Source: Nocardia aobensis NBRC 100429 (GTDB taxonomy: Bacteria; Actinomycetota; Actinomycetes; Mycobacteriales; Mycobacteriaceae). Taken from it: a stretch of 44,772 bases of DNA. The DNA lies in the NCBI RefSeq assembly GCF_000308375.1, contig NZ_BAFQ01000025.1, positions 1-44,772 on the forward strand, in the 5' to 3' direction. The notes below the pieces were generated by a model. That model ran no database searches. It was not told the origin of the DNA and was given only the letters and a program-made list of their open reading frames with translations. The number at the start of each line of letters is the position of its first letter. Position 1 is the first letter of the stretch. Of the stretch, positions 15,860 to 22,156 are shown in pieces. The position numbers and the translations under genes were made by a program.

Positions 15860-16741
15860 GTGAGCGGTTGGAACATCTCCGATATTCCGGACCAGAGTGG
15901 GCGCACGATCATCGTGACCGGCGCGAACAGCGGACTGGGCGCGGCCACCACCAGGGCGTTGGCGCAGGCCGGTGCGCAGGTGATCATGGCCTGCCGCGAC
16001 GAGGTGAAGGCCCGCGCGGTCGCCGACACCATCGGCGAACGGGTGCAGGTGCGCCGGCTCGACCTGGCTGACCTGTCCTCGATCCGCGAATTCGCGCGCA
16101 CGATCGAGGGCGCCGACGTGCTGATCAACAACGCCGGCGTGATGGCCCTGCCGCTGCGCCGCACCGCCGACGGCTTCGAAATGCAGTTCGGGACCAACCA
16201 TCTCGGCCATTTCGCGCTGACCGGGCTGCTGCTCGACAAGATCTCCGATCGCGTCGTCACGGTATCCAGCGGCGCCCATATGATCGGCCGCGTCGATCTC
16301 GCCGATCCGAACTACCAGCACCGGCGCTACGAGCGCTGGCGCGCGTACGGGCAGTCGAAACTGGCGAATCTGATGTTCGCCTACGAACTTCAGCGCCGCC
16401 TCACCGCGGCCGGTTCGCCGAAGGTCTCGGTGGCGGCCCACCCCGGCTACGCCAGCACCGAACTGCAATCGCACACCGAGTCGTTCCTGGACGCGATCAT
16501 GGCCCTGGGCAACCGCATTCTCGCCCAGTCGGCCGAAATGGGCGCCCTGCCAAGCCTTTACGCCGCCACCGCGACGGTCGAACCCGGCGCGTTCTACGGC
16601 CCGACCCGCCTCGGCGGCCTGCGCGGCTATCCCGAGCGCTGCGGCTCCTCGGCCGCCTCCCGCGACGAGGTCACCGCCCGCCGCCTCTGGGACCTGTCCG
16701 AACAACTCACCGACGTGAACTACTCGTTCGCCCGCCGCTGA
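15860..16741 (+). CDS. Short-chain dehydrogenase (retinol dehydrogenase/WWOX-like)
   Basis: A 293-aa SDR with TGANSGLG near residues 20-27, the NNAGVMALP motif, and the catalytic tetrad in TVSSGAHM and YGQSKLANLMFAYEL. The extra C-terminal segment (AHPGYASTELQ ... GLRGYPERCG) is typical of the retinol-dehydrogenase-like SDRs common in mycobacteria and nocardiae. ACRDEVKA after strand 2 carries an arginine favouring NADPH. GTG 15860 (MSGWNISDIPD) is preferred; GTG 15854 is possible. It is divergent from the salicyl-AMP ligase, with an iron box in the shared intergenic region. Substrate unknown; nothing links it to the siderophore except position. Confidence 0.87.
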   Translation: MSGWNISDIPDQSGRTIIVTGANSGLGAATTRALAQAGAQVIMACRDEVKARAVADTIGERVQVRRLDLADLSSIREFARTIEGADVLINNAGVMALPLRRTADGFEMQFGTNHLGHFALTGLLLDKISDRVVTVSSGAHMIGRVDLADPNYQHRRYERWRAYGQSKLANLMFAYELQRRLTAAGSPKVSVAAHPGYASTELQSHTESFLDAIMALGNRILAQSAEMGALPSLYAATATVEPGAFYGPTRLGGLRGYPERCGSSAASRDEVTARRLWDLSEQLTDVNYSFARR

Positions 16742-16755
16742 GCCGAACCAATCGG

Positions 16756-16788
16756 GTGTGACCGGCATCACTTCCGGTGATGTCACAC
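16756..16788. promoter_or_regulatory. Nested inverted repeat with a CRP-like half-site pair
   Basis: Outer arms GTGTGAC (16756-16762) and GTCACAC (16782-16788) enclose inner arms CATCAC (16766-16771) and GTGATG (16777-16782). TGTGACCGGCATCACT at 16757-16772 is also one mismatch from a CRP-type TGTGA-N6-TCACA site. It could be a regulatory site for the downstream AhpD gene or the end of the SDR transcript. Confidence 0.4.
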
Positions 16789-16808
16789 CCGGTGGGGGCC
16801 GTTCCGTC
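16781..16808 (+). promoter_or_regulatory. Candidate ECF41-type promoter of the AhpD-like gene
   Basis: TGTCACA (16781-16787) and CGTC (16805-16808) are separated by 17 nt. This matches the bipartite ECF41 promoter motif as I remember it (TGTCACA about 16 nt CGTC). Transcription would start near 16815, giving a 5' leader of about 48 nt. An ECF41 sigma gene lies at 20414-21355. Confidence 0.5.
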
Positions 16809-16862
16809 ATCTCTGTGTAGCGACGCCGCGCAGCGCGGCTCACTTTCCACAGGAGGATGGTC

Positions 16863-17333
16863 ATGGAACCCCGTTTCGCTCTGTTCAACAACGAGATCGC
16901 CGCCAAGTTCGTCAAGCGGATCGGTAACGCCGGCCAGGTCGTGGACAACTCGCCGCTGCCCGAGGCCACCCAGGAGTTGGTCAAGCTGCGCGCCAGCCAG
17001 ATCAACGGGTGCGGCTTCTGCACCGATATGCACTCCAAGGACGCGGCCGCGGCGGGGGAGACCTCGGTGCGGCTCAACCTGGTCGCCGCGTGGCGCGAGG
17101 CGATCGTCTTCACCGAGGCCGAGCGGGCCGCGCTCGCGCTGACCGAGGAAGGCACTCGCATCGCCGATGTCCACCGCGGCATCAGCGAGGAGACCTGGCA
17201 GCAGGTGCGCAAGCACTACGACGACGAGCAGATCGGCGCGCTGATCTCGCTCATCGCGCTGATCAACGCCTACAACCGCCTCAACGTCATCGCCGGCACC
17301 CCGGCCGGCACCTACGAGCCCGGCATGTTCTGA
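16863..17333 (+). CDS. AhpD-like alkylhydroperoxidase / carboxymuconolactone decarboxylase family
   Basis: A 156-aa all-helical AhpD/CMD-family protein. The redox motif CGFCTDMH (C50, C53, H57) is the CxxC-x3-H signature of AhpD-like peroxidases, so thiol-dependent reduction of hydroperoxides is likely in the cytoplasm. ATG 16863 (MEPRFALFNN) is preferred to ATG 16857, because AGGAGG ends at 16856 and would leave no spacer for the earlier start. The gene stands alone between two terminator-like repeats. Its promoter fits the ECF41 sigma-factor motif. Genes of the CMD family are the commonest known ECF41 neighbours, which supports control by the sigma factor 3.5 kb downstream (inference). Confidence 0.9.
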   Translation: MEPRFALFNNEIAAKFVKRIGNAGQVVDNSPLPEATQELVKLRASQINGCGFCTDMHSKDAAAAGETSVRLNLVAAWREAIVFTEAERAALALTEEGTRIADVHRGISEETWQQVRKHYDDEQIGALISLIALINAYNRLNVIAGTPAGTYEPGMF

Positions 17334-17350
17334 CCGCCGCACGCGAATTC

Positions 17351-17387
17351 GGGCCCGGCGCAGGATCGTCGGATCCCGGCCGGGCCC
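17351..17387 (+). terminator. Terminator after the AhpD-like gene
   Basis: GGGCCCGGC (17351-17359) pairs with GCCGGGCCC (17379-17387) across a 19-nt loop, 17 nt after the stop codon. There is no U-tract. Confidence 0.5.
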
Positions 17388-17461
17388 CGTCGCATCCACG
17401 GTGGCTGTGGGAGCCGTCACGTCCGCCCACCCGGCCGGACCCACCCGCGCCGCGCCCCTGG

Positions 17462-17467
17462 TACAGT
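17462..17467 (+). promoter_or_regulatory. -10 element of the DAHP synthase leader transcript
   Basis: TACAGT fits TANNNT and is followed by 7 nt and then the GTG of the leader peptide at 17475. The transcript would begin at or next to that GTG. No ribosome-binding site precedes it. Confidence 0.6.
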
Positions 17468-17474
17468 CGCCCTC

Positions 17475-17540
17475 GTGCAGCGCGCGTATTTCTGGTTTAC
17501 CAAGCCGGCCCCGGGTGGGTCGGTCGGTGACCCGCGCTGA
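17475..17540 (+). CDS. Leader peptide of DAHP synthase (MQRAYFWFTK...)
   Basis: A 21-codon open frame from GTG 17475 to TGA 17540 encodes MQRAYFWFTKPAPGGSVGDPR. Four consecutive codons specify Tyr, Phe, Trp and Phe, the end products of the pathway whose first enzyme is encoded 82 nt downstream. This is the hallmark of a ribosome-mediated attenuator, like the aroR leader I recall ahead of Corynebacterium glutamicum aroF. The start seems leaderless. GGGTGGG at 17513-17519, within the frame just past the aromatic codons, can pair with CCCACCC at 17547-17553, which in turn can pair further downstream, giving mutually exclusive RNA structures. The gene is too short for routine prediction. Confidence 0.72.
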   Translation: MQRAYFWFTKPAPGGSVGDPR

Positions 17541-17546
17541 CCTTCT

Positions 17547-17597
17547 CCCACCCCGAGCCGGACTGCAGACCGGCTCCACGGGATTTCGCTCGGTGGG
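17547..17597 (+). promoter_or_regulatory. Attenuator hairpins in the aroG/aroF leader
   Basis: Two structures are possible. GAGCCGG (17555-17561) pairs with CCGGCTC (17570-17576) over an 8-nt loop. The larger arm CCCAC..CGAGC (17547-17558, CC bulge) pairs with GCTCGGTGGG (17588-17597). CCCACCC at 17547-17553 can alternatively pair with GGGTGGG at 17513-17519 inside the leader peptide frame. No run of U follows, so whether this works by intrinsic termination, Rho or translation is open. Confidence 0.5.
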
Positions 17598-17621
17598 TCG
17601 GCCTGAGAAAAGGAACCCATC

Positions 17622-18710
17622 ATGACCACCGCAGCCGATGTCGATGCCTCACACAGTGACCTCGACGATCAGCGCACGCTGAGTATCAGCCCGCTACTCT
17701 CGCCCGCCGAGGTTCGCCGCGAACATCCGATCGACGATGCGCTCGCCGACACCGTGCGGGCCGGTCGCGCCGCCACCGTCGACGTCCTCGACGGCGCCGA
17801 CGACCGCCTGATGGTCGTCGTCGGCCCGTGTTCGGTGCACGACCCCGAGGCCGCCCTCGACTACGCGCGCCGCCTGGCCGCCAAGAGCGCCGAACTCTCC
17901 GACCGGCTGCACATCGTGATGCGCGTCTACTTCGAGAAGCCGCGCACCACGCTCGGGTGGAAGGGCCTGATCAACGATCCGCATCTGGACGGTTCGTTCG
18001 ACGTCAACACCGGTCTCGGGCTGGGGCGGCGGCTGCTGGTCGACATCACGGGCCTCGGCCTGCCGGTGGCCTGCGAATTCCTCGATCCGATCACCCCGCA
18101 GTACATCGCGGATCTGGTGTCCTACGGCGCGATCGGCGCGCGCACCGCGGCCAGCCAGGTGCACCGGCAGCTCTCCAGCGCGCTGTCGATGCCGGTCGGG
18201 ATCAAGAACGGCACCGACGGCGATGTGCAGGTGGCCGTGGACGGGGTGCGGGCGGCCGGTGCCAGCCACGTCTTCCCCGGCACCGATCTCGACGGCCGCT
18301 CGGCGCTCATCCGCACCAGCGGCAACCCGGACTGCCACGTGATCCTGCGCGGCGGTAGTGCCGGCACGAACTACGACGCCGCCTCCGTCGCCGAGGCCTG
18401 CCTGCGCCTGGAGAAGTCGGGGCTGCCGCAGCGGGTGGTCGTCGACGCCAGCCACGGCAACAGCAACAAGGACCACAACAAGCAGGTCGACGTGGTCACC
18501 GATATCGCCGAGCGCATCGCCGCCGGCGACCGCGCGGTGGTGGGTGTGATGATGGAGAGCTTCCTGGTCGCCGGCCGCCAGGACCTCACCCTCGGCCACG
18601 CCGACGATCTGACCTACGGCCAGTCCATCACCGACGCCTGCCTGGACTGGGAGACCACGGCGGCGCAGCTGGACCGCCTGGCCGACGCGGTTGCCCGGCG
18701 CCGGGGCTGA
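17622..18710 (+). CDS. aroF: 3-deoxy-7-phosphoheptulonate synthase, type I (AroF/AroG)
   Basis: A 362-aa type I DAHP synthase that condenses phosphoenolpyruvate and erythrose 4-phosphate in the first step of the shikimate pathway. It supplies chorismate for Phe, Tyr and Trp, and in this organism for the salicylate made by nbtS. Signature segments: VVGPCSVHDPEAAL (metal Cys), YFEKPRTTLGWKGLINDP, GARTAASQVHRQLSS, GIKNGTDG, DASHGNSNKDH (metal His) and VGVMMESFL (metal Glu). It is unrelated to the type II DAHP synthase typical of mycobacteria. Which amino acid inhibits it cannot be read. AAAAGGA precedes ATG 17622. A leader peptide with Tyr-Phe-Trp-Phe indicates control by aromatic aminoacyl-tRNA supply. 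Confidence 0.93.
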   Translation: MTTAADVDASHSDLDDQRTLSISPLLSPAEVRREHPIDDALADTVRAGRAATVDVLDGADDRLMVVVGPCSVHDPEAALDYARRLAAKSAELSDRLHIVMRVYFEKPRTTLGWKGLINDPHLDGSFDVNTGLGLGRRLLVDITGLGLPVACEFLDPITPQYIADLVSYGAIGARTAASQVHRQLSSALSMPVGIKNGTDGDVQVAVDGVRAAGASHVFPGTDLDGRSALIRTSGNPDCHVILRGGSAGTNYDAASVAEACLRLEKSGLPQRVVVDASHGNSNKDHNKQVDVVTDIAERIAAGDRAVVGVMMESFLVAGRQDLTLGHADDLTYGQSITDACLDWETTAAQLDRLADAVARRRG

Positions 18711-18719
18711 GACACGGTA

Positions 18720-18759
18720 GCGGTCACCTTCGGTCGCGGCTCGGGACGAAGGTGACCGC
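18720..18759. terminator. Bidirectional terminator between DAHP synthase and the aminotransferase
   Basis: GCGGTCACCTTCG (18720-18732) pairs perfectly over 13 bp with CGAAGGTGACCGC (18747-18759), with a 14-nt loop, between two convergent genes. Confidence 0.85.
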
Positions 18760-18763
18760 GCGG

Positions 18764-19933
18764 TCACACATGGGCCGCGTGCAGACGGCGGACCGCCTCG
18801 TCGAGTGTGTCGTCCCGCTTGCAGAATGCGAAGCGCACCAAGCGATTCCACGAGTCGCGGTCGTCGGCGAAGACTTCGATCGGGACCGCGACGACACCGA
18901 GCCGCTGCGGCAGCTCCCGGCAGAAGACCAGCGCGTCGGCGGAGCTCAGCGGGCTGATATCGGCGCAGACGAAGTAGGTCGCATCGCTGCGCTTGACCAG
19001 GAATCCGGCGTCGGCCAATGCCTCGGACAGGCGAATGCGCTTGTCGGACAGGCTGTCGCGAAGATCGGCGACCCACTGCTGCTCGTTCTCGAGGGCGTAG
19101 GCGACCGCCGGTTGGAACGGCCCGCCGCCGACGAAGCTCATGAACTGCTTGGCGGCCAGCAATCCGTCGATCAGCGGCGCCGGACCGCACGCCCAGCCGA
19201 TCTTCCAGCCGGTGACGCTGAAAGTCTTCGCGGCACTGGAGATCACGACGGTGCGCTCGAACATGCCGGGCAGCGTCGAGATGCTGATATGGGTGTTGCC
19301 GTCGTAGACGAGATGTTCGTAGACCTCGTCGGAGACCACGATCAGATCGTGCTCGCGGGCCAGCTCCGCGATCGCCTCGAGGTCGGCGCGCGACAGGATC
19401 GCCCCGGTGGGGTTGTGCGGCGAATTCAGCAGCAGCATACGAGTTTTCGAAGTGATCGCCGCGCGCAGGCTGTCCAGGTCGAGGACGAATCCGTTGCCGT
19501 CGGGCACCAGCCGCGCGGTGCGGCGGGTGGCGCCGGCCAGGGCGACCACCGCGGCGTAGGAGTCGTAGTACGGCTCGATCAGCACCACTTCCTCGTCGGC
19601 CTCCACCAGGCCGAGTACCGCCGCCGCGATCGCCTCCGTGGCGCCGACGGTGACCACCACCTGCGAGTCGACGTCGTAGTCCACGCCGTAGCGGCGTTTC
19701 CGGTCCGCCGCGATCGCCCGGCGCAGAATCGGCATGCCACGCCCCGGCGGGTACTGATTCAGCCCGTCGGCGATGGCGGTGCGGGCCACCTCCAGCATCG
19801 TGGCCGGGCCGTCCGTATCGGGGAATCCCTGACCGAGGTTGACCGCGTCGTGGCGCACGGCCAGTTCGGTCATCTCCGCGAAGATCGTGGCGCGGAACGG
19901 GCGCAGGCGGGCGACGGTGGGGATGGCTGACAT
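18764..19933 (-). CDS. dapC: PLP aminotransferase, DapC-type (N-succinyldiaminopimelate aminotransferase)
   Basis: A 389-aa class I/II aminotransferase strongly resembling M. tuberculosis Rv0858c (DapC), which makes N-succinyl-2-amino-6-ketopimelate in the lysine/diaminopimelate pathway. Motifs: VNLGQGFPDTDGP, LNQYPPGRG, VVTVGATEAIAAAVLGLV, NSPHNPTGA, SDEVYEHLVYD, SSAAKTFSVTGWKIGWACG with the PLP lysine, and RFAFCKRDDTLDEAVRRL. ATG 19933 (MSAIPTVARLRPF) matches the family start. A TACGTT hexamer (19940-19945) ends 6 nt upstream with no ribosome-binding site, so the mRNA is probably leaderless. Related proteins can act as glutamine/kynurenine aminotransferases, so side activities are possible. 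Confidence 0.9.
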   Translation of the reverse strand: MSAIPTVARLRPFRATIFAEMTELAVRHDAVNLGQGFPDTDGPATMLEVARTAIADGLNQYPPGRGMPILRRAIAADRKRRYGVDYDVDSQVVVTVGATEAIAAAVLGLVEADEEVVLIEPYYDSYAAVVALAGATRRTARLVPDGNGFVLDLDSLRAAITSKTRMLLLNSPHNPTGAILSRADLEAIAELAREHDLIVVSDEVYEHLVYDGNTHISISTLPGMFERTVVISSAAKTFSVTGWKIGWACGPAPLIDGLLAAKQFMSFVGGGPFQPAVAYALENEQQWVADLRDSLSDKRIRLSEALADAGFLVKRSDATYFVCADISPLSSADALVFCRELPQRLGVVAVPIEVFADDRDSWNRLVRFAFCKRDDTLDEAVRRLHAAHV

Positions 19934-19939
19934 GGTCCC

Positions 19940-19945
19940 AACGTA
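19940..19945 (-). promoter_or_regulatory. -10 element of dapC
   Basis: TACGTT on the minus strand ends 6 nt before the ATG at 19933, the arrangement of a leaderless transcript. Confidence 0.45.
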
Positions 19946-20129
19946 GCGATATCGCCGCCGTGGCCGCGGCGCGCACCCCGGACCGGGGACCGGGCCGATG
20001 CTTGCCGTCCGTTCGCTAAGGTTGCGGCGCGATAGCGAAAGGCTATGTTTCACATTTCATTCGGGCGTGTGACCTGCATGGTTGTGCGGTTTCCTGGCGG
20101 CGGCTAGCCTCCCCGTGTTCTATCTCACA

Positions 20130-20143
20130 ACCACTTCGGTGGT
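20130..20143 (+). promoter_or_regulatory. UUCG-capped hairpin in the leader of the Trp/Ser-rich small gene
   Basis: ACCAC-TTCG-GTGGT forms a 5-bp stem with a stable tetraloop. It ends 7 nt before the AAAGGGG ribosome-binding site of the 66-aa ORF and may affect its expression or mRNA stability. Confidence 0.35.
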
Positions 20144-20162
20144 GGCTCGAAAGGGGCGATGT

Positions 20163-20363
20163 ATGGCCTCCTATCTCGACCTTCTGCTGCATCCGGCGGC
20201 GGGAACGGTTCTCGGATACATCAACGACACCCTGCACAACATCTTCAGCAACGACTGGGGCTGGGGTTCCTCGACGCCGAACTGGGGTACCGGATCGTCC
20301 ACGGGCAACTGGGGACTCGGTTCGAGCACCCCGGACATGTGGACCGGTTCGTCCACTCCGTAG
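20163..20363 (+). CDS. Small Trp/Gly/Ser repeat protein, unknown function
   Basis: A 66-aa protein I do not recognise. Residues 1-28 (MASYLDLLLHPAAGTVLGYI then NDTLHNIF) are amphipathic to hydrophobic, without a classical signal peptide. Residues 29-66 are built of imperfect ~9-residue repeats around W-G-x-G-S-S-T-P: WGWGSSTPN, WGTGSSTGN, WGLGSSTPD, WTGSSTP. Each repeat has one Trp and a GSST turn. AAAGGGG precedes ATG 20163 by 5-6 nt, and codon use is typical of the genome, so the ORF is probably translated. It is flanked by dapC (divergent) and the ECF41 sigma gene (convergent), so it forms a separate unit. A small secreted or membrane-surface peptide is one guess. Confidence 0.55.
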   Translation: MASYLDLLLHPAAGTVLGYINDTLHNIFSNDWGWGSSTPNWGTGSSTGNWGLGSSTPDMWTGSSTP

Positions 20364-20413
20364 TCCGTCGATACCGCGGCCGAGCCGCCGGGACGCTCGT
20401 TGCGTTCCGGCGG

Positions 20414-21355
20414 CTACGCCGGATCCCGGGGCAGGCGAATGCCACCGAGCTTCGCGGGATTGGCGATATCGTAAGTGCCCCAGATCAATCCGTCGCGGAC
20501 GGCGAAGCCGACCACGCGCGGTGGTGATCCCGGCGCACCGTTGCGCGGGGCGCGCTCGTGCAGCAGCAGCCCGAGTTGGCCGTTGACGCCGACGAATTCG
20601 AATCGATCGGAGTCGGTGGGCGACAGTTCGGCCCGGTCCACCTGATACATCCGGATGAGCCCCAGGACGAACCGCGCGATCTTGTCCGCGCCGACGATCG
20701 CCCGCGCGGCCGTCTTCGCGGTGCCACCGGTATCGCCGATGAAGACCGAATCCGGATGCAGGGCCGCGACGACCGCGTCCACATCGCCGGAATACAGTGC
20801 CTCGAGCAGTCGCTGCACGGCAGCGAGATGTTCGGTGTCCGACACCGGTTCCGGGGCCGCGGCCAGTGCTTTCCGGGCCCGGACCGCGAGTTGCCGGGCC
20901 GCCTCCGGTGTCACCTCGAGCAGCTGGGCGATCTCGTCGAACGGCACCGAGAACCCGTCGTGCAGGACGAAGGCCACCCGCTGCGCCGGCGTCAGCGTGT
21001 CGAGGACCACCAGCGCGGCGAAACGGCAATCTTGTTTGCGCACTACCGTTTCCAGCGGATCCGGCAGATTCGACGGGGTCACTCCGGTGACGATCGGCTC
21101 CGGAAGCCATTGCCCCACATAGCTTTCCCGGCGAACGGCGGCGCTGCGCAGCCGATCCAGGCAGATCCGGCTGACCACGGTCGTCAGCCAGGCGCGCAGG
21201 TCCTCGATCTCGGACTGATGGGTGGTGGCCAGTCGCAGCCAGCTCTCCTGCACCGCGTCCTCGGCGTCGGCCACGCTGCCGGTCAGCCGGTAACCCACCG
21301 ACAGCAGATGCGCCCGATGGGACTCGAACAGATCGGCGAGCAACGCGGCAACCAT
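20414..21355 (-). CDS. ECF41-family RNA polymerase sigma factor (SigJ-like)
   Basis: A 313-aa extracytoplasmic-function sigma factor. Region 2 (FESHRAHLLSVGYRLTGSVA and DAEDAVQESWLRL) and region 4 (LTPAQRVAFVLHDGFSVPFD, EIAQLLEVTPEAARQLAVRA) are followed by a ~115-aa SnoaL/NTF2-like domain. That domain is the hallmark of ECF41 sigma factors, which use this fused tail in place of an anti-sigma factor. WLPEP in the inter-region linker and NPAKL near the C-terminus are ECF41 motifs. ATG 21355 is the start: TAGAAT at 21363-21368 ends 7 nt upstream, indicating a leaderless mRNA from an ordinary promoter. The longer open frame upstream is the antisense of other genes. An ECF41-like promoter occurs before the AhpD-like gene. 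Confidence 0.9.
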   Translation of the reverse strand: MVAALLADLFESHRAHLLSVGYRLTGSVADAEDAVQESWLRLATTHQSEIEDLRAWLTTVVSRICLDRLRSAAVRRESYVGQWLPEPIVTGVTPSNLPDPLETVVRKQDCRFAALVVLDTLTPAQRVAFVLHDGFSVPFDEIAQLLEVTPEAARQLAVRARKALAAAPEPVSDTEHLAAVQRLLEALYSGDVDAVVAALHPDSVFIGDTGGTAKTAARAIVGADKIARFVLGLIRMYQVDRAELSPTDSDRFEFVGVNGQLGLLLHERAPRNGAPGSPPRVVGFAVRDGLIWGTYDIANPAKLGGIRLPRDPA

Positions 21356-21362
21356 TGGCCCG

Positions 21363-21368
21363 ATTCTA
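21363..21368 (-). promoter_or_regulatory. -10 element of the ECF41 sigma gene
   Basis: TAGAAT on the minus strand, 7 nt before the ATG at 21355; a leaderless arrangement and a near-consensus housekeeping -10. Confidence 0.5.
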
Positions 21369-21421
21369 CGGTCGCCGGAAATCCGCTGGGCCACCGCAGG
21401 GTTGCGTGCCAGCATGAAGCG

Positions 21422-22012
21422 GTGGAGGACTGTGTACTGACCGACGAGACGGTGTGGTTGTCGCGCCCGGCCGAGGCCGATATCGACGCGATCGTCGCCT
21501 GCTGCCGGCAGCCGTCGATTCCGGAGTGGACGACGGTGCCGGTGCCGTACCGGCGGGCCGACGCCGTGGGATTCCTGACCGATATCGTCGCGCCCGGATG
21601 GGCCGCCCACAGCCCGGTCTGGGCCGTGCGCACGGCGGCGGACGGGCCGGTGGCCGGCATGGTCGGCCTCGAGGCCGGCCCGCAGCCCGGCGCCGCCGAG
21701 ATCGGCTTCTGGCTCAGCGACGCGGTGCGCTGTCGCGGGTTGATGACCCGCAGCGTCCGGTTGGTCTGTGATTTCGGTTTCGCCGCCGACGGGCTCGGCC
21801 TGAGCCGCATCGAGTGGCGGGCGTTCGTCGGCAACCTCGCCTCCGCCGCGGTGGTGCGGCGGACCGGCTTCCATTACGAAGGTCTGCTGCGCTGGGCCGG
21901 TGTGCAGCGCGGCGTGCGCAGGGATTCCTGGATCGCCGGGCGGCTGGCCGGCGACCCGCCGGGGCCGGCCACCGACTGGCCGCCCCTGCGCGGGCCCGGA
22001 TCGGCGCACTGA
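21422..22012 (+). CDS. GNAT-family N-acetyltransferase (RimJ/RimL-like)
   Basis: A 196-aa acetyltransferase of the RimJ/RimL/RimI-like GNAT type (Acetyltransf_3). Recognisable are LSRPAEADIDAIVACCRQ near the start, AEIGFWLSDAVRCRGLMTRS (beta-strand 4 with the acetyl-CoA loop), LSRIEWRAFVGNLASAAVV and RTGFHYEGLLRW. The CoA-binding loop is the variant R-C-R-G-L-M-T-R-S. GTG 21422 is the only suitable start after the divergent sigma gene (67 nt away); it has no obvious ribosome-binding site, so the start is less certain. Substrate unknown; protein N-terminal alanine/serine or a small-molecule amine are possible for the subfamily. Confidence 0.82.
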   Translation: MEDCVLTDETVWLSRPAEADIDAIVACCRQPSIPEWTTVPVPYRRADAVGFLTDIVAPGWAAHSPVWAVRTAADGPVAGMVGLEAGPQPGAAEIGFWLSDAVRCRGLMTRSVRLVCDFGFAADGLGLSRIEWRAFVGNLASAAVVRRTGFHYEGLLRWAGVQRGVRRDSWIAGRLAGDPPGPATDWPPLRGPGSAH

Positions 22013-22156
22013 GCCGCGTCCGGGTGCGAGTGCGCTCACAGCGAACATCTGCCCAGCTCGCGTAGGGTTGATGAAGGTTTGTCGGGGGGTCCGGCAACAA
22101 TGTGGGACGTATTCCCCGAGCGCAGGGGGCCGACCCGAGAATCTGGAGGAGGTGCC

